Assembly: GCA_023150375.1 (NCBI GenBank)
Contig: JAKLLA010000005.1
Span: 124,001-188,000, forward strand
Direction of reading: 5' to 3'
DNA: 64,000 nt
Origin: Burkholderiaceae bacterium
GTDB lineage: Bacteria > Pseudomonadota > Gammaproteobacteria > Burkholderiales > Burkholderiaceae_C
The position numbers and the translations under genes were made by a program. Below, one piece after another: positions 8,593 to 15,925 of the stretch (the stretch's first letter is position 1; each line of letters opens with the position of its first letter). A model generated the notes under the pieces. The model was given only the letters and a program-made list of their open reading frames with translations. It was not told the origin of the DNA and made no database searches.

Positions 8593-9222
8593 TCAGAACC
8601 CCAGCGAGGCCAGCAGGTCGTCGACATCGTCCTGCTTCATCGCCTTCTCGGGGATCTGCGGCCCTTCCAGCGTCTCCTCCTCGGGGGCGATCTCCGGCGG
8701 GCTGCTGTGCACCAGCAGGTCGAGCAGCTGCTGCTCGGTGCGGGTGATGATGTCGATGATCCTGCCGATCACCTGGCCCGACAGATCCTGGAAGTCCTGC
8801 GCCAGCATGATGTCGGTGAGCACGCTGCGCTGCGTCTCGGCGAAGGAGCCGACGTGCGCGGCGAAGTCGGCGCATTCGGCCAGCAGCGGGGTGTCGGCAG
8901 GCGTTGCCGAGGGCTTGGCCAACTGTTGCGCGACGTACTGCGTGAAGTGCTCGGTGCGCTGGGCGATCTCGTCGCAGCCCGGTGCGGCGCCGTCGACCAG
9001 GTTGAGCACCTTGTGGGCTGCGGCCTCGGTCATCTGGCCGACGTAGGCTAGGCGGTCGCGCGCGTCGGGAATCTCATGCGCGATGCGGCGCAGCGCCACG
9101 TCGTAGCCCAGGCTGTGCAGCGCATCGTGCAGCTGGCGCACGATCTGGCCGAGGCGGTCGTAGGAGGCGTGCGGGCTCAGTCGGCCGTCGGTGGCGGCAT
9201 CCGGCGCTTGGAGATCGGGCAT
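8593..9222 (-). CDS. cheZ: Chemotaxis phosphatase CheZ
   Basis: A 209-residue CheZ, the phosphatase that removes phosphate from CheY-P. The long helical hairpin covers about residues 20-170, with the active-site segment MLAQDFQDLSGQVI near 135-148, whose second Gln is the catalytic one. After a Glu/Pro-rich flexible linker, the protein ends in DDVDDLLASLGF, the C-terminal helix that docks CheY. All key elements are present, so it should be functional. No other chemotaxis or flagellar gene is in the window, which is unusual because cheZ normally sits beside cheY; either the locus has been split or this is a second copy. Confidence 0.93.
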   Translation of the reverse strand: MPDLQAPDAATDGRLSPHASYDRLGQIVRQLHDALHSLGYDVALRRIAHEIPDARDRLAYVGQMTEAAAHKVLNLVDGAAPGCDEIAQRTEHFTQYVAQQLAKPSATPADTPLLAECADFAAHVGSFAETQRSVLTDIMLAQDFQDLSGQVIGRIIDIITRTEQQLLDLLVHSSPPEIAPEEETLEGPQIPEKAMKQDDVDDLLASLGF

Positions 9223-9424
9223 GGCGTGCTCGGGGTCCTGAGTGGGGGGGCGTGACGCACCGAACCGCCCTGTCGGGACAGCGTCGAGCGCGCGCTGTTG
9301 CTGGGTCGCATTTCAGCAGCAAACCCGTGGCGCGACCGGGGGAAATGGCGGCCTTTGCGGCGCCTGATCGCCGCGGGCAGGCTGACCGTGCGAAAGCTGC
9401 GCGGTCCCGGCGTCTGCGCCGCTG

Positions 9425-10711
9425 TCAGTCGCCGCGGCCTACCGGCGCCGCCTTGAGGAAGACTTCCGGGTCCGGGGCAAAGGCCGCGTACAGCGGCAGC
9501 AGGGCGCCGCCCAGCGCGCGCGCGTCCGAGCCGATCGTGCCGGCGCGGATCGCGGGGCGCACCACGCCCTCCCAGCTGTGCTGATCGAGCGCCTCCTCGA
9601 GGTGGGCGATCAGGCGCGACAGCAGGTCGCGGTGGAAGACGCCGTCGATCACCACGTCGCCCACGTCCAGCAGGCAGGCCGCCGCGCCGATGCCGAAGGC
9701 CAGCGCCTGTGCGGCGCTGCGCAGCCAGCCGCGGGTGTGCGCGGCCCAGGGCGGCTCGAGGGCGCGGTCGTCCAGGGCCGCCTCGGGGTCGAGCCCGGCG
9801 GCCTCGTAGATCTTCTGCAGCCCCAGCAGCGAGGCGGCGCTGAGCATCTGCGGCGGGATCCGGCCGCCGCCGGCCATCTGCAGCGGCATCGAGGCCACCG
9901 CGCCGGCGTTGCCGGTGGCGCCGGGGTAGAGATGCCCGTCGAGCACCAACCCGCCGCCGACGAAGGTATCGACGAAGAGATAAAGGAAGGCCGGCATGCT
10001 GCGCCCGCGCCCGGCCACCAGCTCGGCCACGCAGGCCGCCGCCGTGTCCTTGATCAGCGTGACGGGCAGCTCGGTCAGCGCCGCGACCTCGGCGCGCAGG
10101 TCGGTGGCCGGCCAGCGTGCGGCCACCTCCGGCGGCATGTCCAGCAGGGTCTGCCAGCCGCCCAGAGAGAAAGGCAGGGCGATGCCGATGCCCTGCACCC
10201 GGGCGTACTGCGCCGGGGGGAGCAGCGCCTGCAGGTCGGCCAGGCGGCGGCCGATCTCGGCGAGCAGCGCGCCGGGCTCCGGGTAGCGGTAGTCCAGGCT
10301 CCAGCGCTGGCGCACCTGCCCGACGAAGTCGACCAGGATCACCTCCATGTTGCGCCGGCCCACCTTGACGCCCACCGAGAAGGCCCCGTCCGGCGCCAGC
10401 GCAATGGGCACCGAGGGCTGGCCGATGCGCCCGCGCAGCGGCTCGCGCTTGACCAGCAGGCCCTCGTCGAGCAGGGCGTTGACGATCAGCGAGACGGTCT
10501 GGTTGCTCAGGTGCGTCAGGCGTGCCAGGTCGGCCTTGGGCAGCTCGCCGTGCACGCGGATGGCCTGCAGCAGCACGCGCTCGTTGTACTGGCGCATACC
10601 CACGTGGTTGGAGCCGCGCGCGCGCAGCTGCGCGGCGCTGCCCGGCGGCGCGACCGGGGGGCGGGGCTCGCCGGCACCATTCGGTGCGGCAGCGGGCTCG
10701 TCGTAGGCCAA
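9425..10711 (-). CDS. ROK-family transcriptional repressor of the sugar operon
   Basis: A 428-residue ROK regulator. Residues about 40-100 form a winged helix-turn-helix (LPKADLARLTHLSNQTVSLI). The rest is the ROK sugar-kinase-like domain with glycine-rich loops (FSVGVKVGRRNMEVILVDF; FVDTFVGGGLVLDG). Such proteins bind a free or phosphorylated sugar and release their operator. The start is a TTG at 10711 with a GGAG Shine-Dalgarno 6 nt upstream; the next ATG begins at the helix-turn-helix (residue 39) and is less likely. It is the last gene of the leftward sugar operon, 31 nt after the mutarotase. The inverted repeat at 14282-14302 is its probable operator (inference). Confidence 0.88.
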   Translation of the reverse strand: MAYDEPAAAPNGAGEPRPPVAPPGSAAQLRARGSNHVGMRQYNERVLLQAIRVHGELPKADLARLTHLSNQTVSLIVNALLDEGLLVKREPLRGRIGQPSVPIALAPDGAFSVGVKVGRRNMEVILVDFVGQVRQRWSLDYRYPEPGALLAEIGRRLADLQALLPPAQYARVQGIGIALPFSLGGWQTLLDMPPEVAARWPATDLRAEVAALTELPVTLIKDTAAACVAELVAGRGRSMPAFLYLFVDTFVGGGLVLDGHLYPGATGNAGAVASMPLQMAGGGRIPPQMLSAASLLGLQKIYEAAGLDPEAALDDRALEPPWAAHTRGWLRSAAQALAFGIGAAACLLDVGDVVIDGVFHRDLLSRLIAHLEEALDQHSWEGVVRPAIRAGTIGSDARALGGALLPLYAAFAPDPEVFLKAAPVGRGD

Positions 10712-10742
10712 GGGGGGCTCCGATCGGTCAGGTCAGGGGAGG

Positions 10743-11213
10743 TCAGGCGGCCAGGGCCTCGCCCAGCACGCCCTTGCGCAGCAGGAAGTTGCCGTAGGGC
10801 TGCGCCTCGCCGGTGTGCACGATCGCGAAGGCCTGGCGCACGCGATCATAGAAGGCGAAGCGCTCCACCGCCTCGCACTGCTCGGGCCGGGCCTGGCCGC
10901 CGGCCTGCAGCGCGGCGATCACCTCACGCTGCAGCCGGCTGCGGTAGCCGGCCGGCGTGTCGCAGACCTGCATGTAGGCCACCGGCTGCGCCACCGAGGC
11001 GTCCAGCGGCAGCAGGCCGAGCACCGCCTCGATGCAGCGCTGCACGCCCACGCCGGGCAGGGCGATCACCGGCAGCGGGGCCATCGCGGCGCGGCGCGCC
11101 AGGCTGGCGGCGGTGAAGTTGGCGTCGGCGATCACGATCTCGTCGCCGTGGCCCATCTCGGCCAGCAGCTTCAGCAGGTCGGGCGTCAGCAGGGGGTCGA
11201 TGCCCTTGAGCAT
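10743..11213 (-). CDS. RbsD/FucU-family sugar mutarotase (FucU-like)
   Basis: A 156-residue mutarotase, cytoplasmic, interconverting anomers of a free sugar. It fits FucU better than RbsD: MLKGIDPLLTPDLLKLLAEM at the start, MGHGDEIVIADANF with the conserved His, and RFAFYDRVRQAFAIVHTGE then YGNFLLRKGV near the end, all typical of fucose mutarotase. It has a GGAGA Shine-Dalgarno. It lies 15 nt after the ABC ATPase and before the ROK regulator, so it should act on the sugar brought in by this importer. The FucU signature in a frc-like operon leaves the sugar uncertain (see findings). Confidence 0.88.
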   Translation of the reverse strand: MLKGIDPLLTPDLLKLLAEMGHGDEIVIADANFTAASLARRAAMAPLPVIALPGVGVQRCIEAVLGLLPLDASVAQPVAYMQVCDTPAGYRSRLQREVIAALQAGGQARPEQCEAVERFAFYDRVRQAFAIVHTGEAQPYGNFLLRKGVLGEALAA

Positions 11214-11228
11214 GCGCGGTCTCCAGGT

Positions 11229-12020
<792 letters not shown>

Positions 12021-12022
12021 GA

Positions 12023-12982
12023 TCAGCGACCTCCCTTGCGAGACAGTTGGTCCACGGTGACCGCCAGGATGACCAGGATGCCGGTGATCAGCACCTGGTA
12101 CACCGACGACACCCCCATCAGCGTCAGCCCGTTGCGCAGCACGCCCACCACGATCGCGCCGGCCAGGGTGCCCAGCACCACGCCGCGCCCGCCGAACAGG
12201 CTGGTGCCGCCCAGCACCACCGCGGTGATGGCATCGAGGTTCTCGGTCTGCCCGCCGTTGGGGTCGCCCACGCCGGTGCGCGCCACGCTCAGCAGCGAGG
12301 CGATGCCGTAGAACACGCCGGCCAGCACGTACACGCCCAGCAGCACGCGGTCGGTGGGAATGCCCACCAGCCGGGTCGCCTCGGGGTGGTTGCCCACCGC
12401 GTAGACATGGCGCCCGGAGGCCGTGTCGCGCAGCCAGAACCAGGTCGCCAGGTACAGCAGCACCATCAGCACCACGCCGTAGGCCACCGGCGTGTCGCCC
12501 AGCGAGAAGGTGTTGCCCAGCCAGGTCATGCCCTCGGGCACCTCGGTGACCGTCTGCGCGGAGGAGTACAGCTGCGTGATCGCGAAGGCCACGTTCATCG
12601 TGCCCAGCGTGACGATGAAGGGCGGCAGCTTGATGCGCGTGACCAGCAGCCCGTTGAGCAGGCCGAACAGCGTGGTCGCGCCGATGCCCAGCAGGATGGC
12701 CAGCGGCGCGGGCAGGCCGAAGTCCTGCGCCACCTTGGTCATCACGATGCTGCCCAGCGCCATCAGCATGCCGCAGGACAGGTCGATGCCCGCGGTCAGC
12801 ACGATCAGCGTCTGGCCGATCGCGATCACGCCCACCACCATCACCTGCTGCAGGATGAGCGAGAAATTGGCGCCGGTGAAGAAGTTGTCGGTGGTCAGGC
12901 CGAACACCGTGCAGGCCACGGCCAGCGCGATGAAGGGGCCGAGCTGCGACAGCGGCGGCAGGCGGTCTGCGATGGGGCTCAT
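12023..12982 (-). CDS. frcC: Sugar ABC transporter permease (CUT2, FrcC-like)
   Basis: A 319-residue inner-membrane permease of the RbsC/FrcC family with about 8-10 hydrophobic helices. Visible family hallmarks are a first helix at residues 10-30 (GPFIALAVACTVFGL), TAGIDLSCGM in the second third, and AVVLGGTSLFGGRGVVLGT near the C terminus, the conserved Gly-rich loop of these permeases. The frame is open to 13258, but the ATG at 12982 (MSPIADRLPPLSQLGP) gives the usual length. The upstream 199 nt hold three hairpins that separate it from the binding-protein gene. Membrane partner of the ATPase encoded next. Confidence 0.87.
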   Translation of the reverse strand: MSPIADRLPPLSQLGPFIALAVACTVFGLTTDNFFTGANFSLILQQVMVVGVIAIGQTLIVLTAGIDLSCGMLMALGSIVMTKVAQDFGLPAPLAILLGIGATTLFGLLNGLLVTRIKLPPFIVTLGTMNVAFAITQLYSSAQTVTEVPEGMTWLGNTFSLGDTPVAYGVVLMVLLYLATWFWLRDTASGRHVYAVGNHPEATRLVGIPTDRVLLGVYVLAGVFYGIASLLSVARTGVGDPNGGQTENLDAITAVVLGGTSLFGGRGVVLGTLAGAIVVGVLRNGLTLMGVSSVYQVLITGILVILAVTVDQLSRKGGR

Positions 12983-13043
12983 CGGCGAATCCTCGGTGGC
13001 AGGCCGGCTTGCCCGGCGTGCCGTCCAGTCATGCCACCGCGCG

Positions 13044-13140
13044 CCAGGTGCGGGACCTGGGCGGGCGGCGGAATCGAAATCGGGGGGCGGGGCAGGCGGC
13101 CGCACGAGGCCGCCCGGTGTGTGTCCGGCCGCAAGGCCGG
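13044..13140 (-). promoter_or_regulatory. Three hairpins between the binding-protein and permease genes
   Basis: On the leftward transcript, after the frcB-like stop, there are three hairpins. One is a 6-bp stem with a GCAA tetraloop (13125-13140), the next a 7-bp perfect stem (13095-13114), and the last a 6-bp stem (13044-13060). None is followed by a U-run. Such structures commonly protect the abundant binding-protein mRNA from 3' decay and lower downstream expression; that role is inferred here. Confidence 0.5.
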
Positions 13141-13181
13141 GCCCGCATCCTTCGCCCAGGTCGCTCAGGTGGGTGCCACCG

Positions 13182-14171
13182 TCACTTCTTGCCCCAGCAC
13201 AGCTCGGTGCCGGTCTTGACGTCCTGGCTGGGCACGCCGGGCACGGGGGTCTTGGCAATCAGCGTCACGCCGGTGTCGACATAGCCGCTTACCCGCTTGC
13301 CGGTCCTGGCGTACTCCACGCCGGCGGCCACGCCCATGGCCGCCATCTTCAGCGGGTACTGCTGGGAGGTGGCGGCGATCACGCCCTTGCCCACGTCGGC
13401 CACGCCGGCGCAGCCGCCGTCCACCGACACGATGATCACGCCCTTCTCCTTGCCGGCCTTCTTCAGCGCGTTGTAGGCCCCCGCAGCGGCAGGCTCGTTG
13501 ATCGTGTAGACGACGTTGATGTCCGGGTTCTTCTGCAGGCAGTTCTCCATGGCCGTCTGGCCCTTGGCCTGGTTGCCGTCGGTGTCGCCGGCGCAGACCG
13601 TCTCGGGCGTGGACGACAGCTCGTTGCTCTTGGCGTCGTGGGCCTTCAGGCCGAAGCCGGTCATGAAACCGTTGTGGCGTTGCGCCCCCACCGGATGGCC
13701 GGGGAAGAGGTCGAGCATCGCGATCTTCGCCGGCTTGGCGCCCAGCGCGGCCTTGGCGTACTGGCCGATCAGGATGCCGGCCTTGTAGTTGTCGGTGGCG
13801 AACAGCGCGTCGGCCCCGTCGAAGGGGCTGTCCAGCGCGATCACCTGCACGCCCTTGGCCTGCGCCTTCTTCACCGCCGGGATGATCGCGTCCCCGCTGG
13901 AGGTGATCAGGATCGTCCTGGCCCCCGCGGTCACCATGTTCTCGATCGCGGTGATCTGCGCGGCCGTGTCGCCGTCCTTGCGACCGGAGGCGGTCATCAG
14001 CTTCGCGCCCAGCTTCTTCGCCTCGGCCTGCGCGCCTTCCTTCATCTTCACGAAGAAGGGGTTCGTCTCGGTCTTCGTGATCAGACCGATCACCGGCGTG
14101 TCGGCCGCCAGGGCGGCACCTCCCAGGCTGGCGAGGGCGACGGCAAGGCTCAGGGAAGTCAGGCGCTTCAT
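13182..14171 (-). CDS. frcB: Sugar ABC transporter substrate-binding protein (FrcB-like)
   Basis: A 329-residue periplasmic binding protein of the CUT2 (ribose/galactose/fructose) family. The signal peptide is clear, with cleavage likely after ALAA in LASLGGAALAADTPVIG (about residue 23). The mature protein begins IGLITKTETNPFFVKMKEGA, strongly like fructose-binding FrcB, and contains LDSPFDGADALFATDN and NPDINVVYTINEPAAAG, the ligand-cleft segments of the fold. It is the first gene of the leftward operon, downstream of the palindromic operator. Fructose is the best guess for the ligand, but the neighbouring FucU-type mutarotase leaves room for another sugar. Confidence 0.88.
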   Translation of the reverse strand: MKRLTSLSLAVALASLGGAALAADTPVIGLITKTETNPFFVKMKEGAQAEAKKLGAKLMTASGRKDGDTAAQITAIENMVTAGARTILITSSGDAIIPAVKKAQAKGVQVIALDSPFDGADALFATDNYKAGILIGQYAKAALGAKPAKIAMLDLFPGHPVGAQRHNGFMTGFGLKAHDAKSNELSSTPETVCAGDTDGNQAKGQTAMENCLQKNPDINVVYTINEPAAAGAYNALKKAGKEKGVIIVSVDGGCAGVADVGKGVIAATSQQYPLKMAAMGVAAGVEYARTGKRVSGYVDTGVTLIAKTPVPGVPSQDVKTGTELCWGKK

Positions 14172-14281
14172 GCAATGTCTCCGAAGGTACGAGTCGACGC
14201 CAGCTGGCGTGGCGGGGTGGGGCTGCGCACCCGCCGCACGGGTGAGCGGGCTTGCTGCGCATCTTAGGCAGGCAGGGCATT

Positions 14282-14302
14282 TAAATCAATCTGAATGATT
14301 TA
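14282..14302. promoter_or_regulatory. Probable operator of the ROK repressor
   Basis: A perfect inverted repeat, TAAATCA, 7 nt, TGATTTA, lies in the 295-nt gap between the divergent binding-protein and kinase genes. It is AT-rich in a region of about 70% GC. Its size and spacing fit a dimeric helix-turn-helix repressor. A matching half-site TTAAATC recurs at 14414-14420, close to the kinase start. Assignment to the ROK protein is inferred from linkage. Confidence 0.55.
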
Positions 14303-14466
14303 GTGGTTTCCCTGACTCCCCGGACGGTCCGCCGCATGGGAGCATACGGTCTGCTTTTCGGGCTCGAGTGCCTTGCCTGCTTGAAAAAGCAGCGACCTGG
14401 TGGCCCTGTCCAATTAAATCCATGAGGCAGATCAAGTGCCTCCTTCTTTCGAATCCGAGGTGATCC

Positions 14467-15417
14467 ATGACGCACAACGCACCCATCGTGGTCTGTGGCG
14501 AGTCGTTGCTCGACGTCTTCCAGCAGGCTCCCACGGCCACCGGGCTGCAGCTCGAGGCGGTGGTGGGCGGCTCGCCGCTGAACGTGGCGATGGGGCTGGC
14601 CCGCCTGGGCCGGCCGGTGGAGTTCTTCGGCGCCGTCTCGCGCGACTTCCTGGGCGAGCGCATCGCCCGCACGATCGCCGAGGAAGGCATCGGCCGGCGC
14701 GCCCTGCGCCGCTGCGACGCGCCCACCACGCTCAGCCTGGTCGGCCTGGACGCCCGGGGCGTGCCCAGCTACCGCTTCTACGGCGAGGGCGGTGCCGACC
14801 GCCAGCTGCGGGTCGAGGACCTCGCGGCCCTGCCCGAGGACGTCGCCGCGCTGCACTTCGGCTCCTACGCCTGCGTGGTGCCGCCCATCGACGCCACGCT
14901 GCAGCAGCTGGTGCTGCAGCGCCGTGCGCGCAGCGTGATCGCCTACGACCCCAATGTGCGCCTGAACGTGCAGCCCGATCGCGCCGTCTGGCGCCAGCGG
15001 CTGGACTGGATGGCCGCGCACTGCCACCTGCTCAAGCTCAGTGACGAGGACTTCGATCGCCTCTACCCCGGCGAGGCGGCCGACGCCTTCGCGCAGCGCC
15101 TGCTGGCCACGGGGGTGCAGCTGGTGCTGATGACGCGTGGCGGCCAGGGCGCGCTGGCCTGGCATGCCGCCGGCCGCTGCGAGGTGGAGGCGCCGCGCAT
15201 CGAGGTCTGCGACACGGTGGGCGCCGGCGACACCTTCCAGGCCGCCACGCTGGCGGCCCTGGCCGAGACGGGTCGGCTCAGCCCGGCCGGGCTGGCGGCC
15301 CTGACGCTGGACGAACTGCGCCGCATCGCCGCCTTTGCCGCCGCCGCCGCCGCGATCACCTGCACCCGCCGCGGCCCGGACCTGCCACGGCGTGCCGAAC
15401 TGCCCGCGCAGATCTGA
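14467..15417 (+). CDS. PfkB-family sugar kinase (fructokinase-like)
   Basis: A 316-residue ribokinase-fold kinase. The first PfkB signature region is GGSPLNVAMGLARLG (about 37-51). The second, DTVGAGDTFQAA near residues 250-261, contains the catalytic Asp and the anion-hole glycines. The N terminus VVCGESLLDVF is typical of bacterial fructokinases. An excellent GAGGTGAT Shine-Dalgarno lies just before the ATG. It is transcribed away from the importer and shares its regulatory region, so it is probably co-induced and phosphorylates the imported sugar. Substrate identity is by context only; other PfkB sugars such as ribose or tagatose are possible. tRNA-Pro follows 51 nt later. Confidence 0.88.
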   Translation: MTHNAPIVVCGESLLDVFQQAPTATGLQLEAVVGGSPLNVAMGLARLGRPVEFFGAVSRDFLGERIARTIAEEGIGRRALRRCDAPTTLSLVGLDARGVPSYRFYGEGGADRQLRVEDLAALPEDVAALHFGSYACVVPPIDATLQQLVLQRRARSVIAYDPNVRLNVQPDRAVWRQRLDWMAAHCHLLKLSDEDFDRLYPGEAADAFAQRLLATGVQLVLMTRGGQGALAWHAAGRCEVEAPRIEVCDTVGAGDTFQAATLAALAETGRLSPAGLAALTLDELRRIAAFAAAAAAITCTRRGPDLPRRAELPAQI

Positions 15418-15448
15418 TCGCCCGGGCGCAGCCACCGCGTCGAGCGGC

Positions 15449-15454
15449 TAGAAT
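15449..15454 (+). promoter_or_regulatory. -10 element of the tRNA-Pro gene
   Basis: TAGAAT lies 15 nt before the mature tRNA 5' end, giving a very short precursor leader. No clear -35 is seen. Confidence 0.4.
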
Positions 15455-15468
15455 CACGCCTCTTTCGT

Positions 15469-15545
15469 CGGGGTGTAGCGCAGCCTGGTAGCGCAACTGC
15501 TTTGGGAGCAGTGGGTCGGACGTTCGAATCGTCTCACCCCGACCA
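15469..15545 (+). tRNA. tRNA-Pro (anticodon UGG)
   Basis: A 77-nt cloverleaf with encoded CCA. The acceptor stem CGGGGTG pairs with CACCCCG. The anticodon stem ACTGC/GCAGT encloses TTTGGGA, giving anticodon UGG, and the T-loop is TTCGAAT. UGG reads all or most proline codons. It is 51 nt downstream of the sugar kinase and 47 nt upstream of tRNA-Arg, probably co-transcribed with the latter. No integrase or attachment duplication is seen at its 3' end. Confidence 0.95.
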
Positions 15546-15592
15546 TTCTTCCGCCAGCCGCATGCGCCATGCGGCGGCAGCGCCCAGCCCGG

Positions 15593-15669
15593 CTGCCCGT
15601 AGCTCAACTGGATAGAGCAGCTGCCTTCTAAGCAGCAGGTCGGGGGTTCGAGTCCCTCCGGGCAGGCCA
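15593..15669 (+). tRNA. tRNA-Arg (anticodon UCU)
   Basis: A 77-nt cloverleaf ending in encoded GCCA. The acceptor stem CTGCCCG pairs with CGGGCAG. The anticodon stem GCTGC/GCAGC encloses CTTCTAA, giving anticodon UCU for AGA/AGG, codons that are rare in this high-GC genome. The D-arm is GCTCAACTGGATAGAGC. The first pair is C-G rather than the commoner G-C. Confidence 0.95.
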
Positions 15670-15925
15670 GATCGGCCAGTCGAACAGACGCACCACCGGC
15701 AAGCGCTGCGTGAGCGAGAACATCCTGTGCGCCGCGCTGCGCCGCATGGGCTGGGCCCGCGACGAGACGGACGACCGCCCACGGCTTCCAGGCCATGGCG
15801 CGCCGTCGTGGTTCGTGGGGAAGCGGCCCGGGTTGCCCGCTGTTCCCGGCGACGGCCCACGCCCGATGACGCTAAGCTCGCAGGCTGCCCGTGCGTCGAG
15901 TTCGCGGGCCGTCGATGGAGCCCCC

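Noticed and set aside
14377-14392. 6-bp stem with a GAAA loop upstream of the sugar kinase, considered as a terminator
   Set aside because: No U-run on either strand and no gene to terminate there; it may be part of the regulatory region but is not supported as a terminator.
15469-15669. tRNA genes as an attachment site of a genomic island
   Set aside because: No integrase, no repeat of a tRNA 3' end downstream, and the following genes have normal composition.
15710-15925. N-terminal extension of the PAS-GGDEF-EAL protein back to 15710
   Set aside because: No domain in the extension, and the ATG at 15926 has a well-spaced GGAG Shine-Dalgarno.
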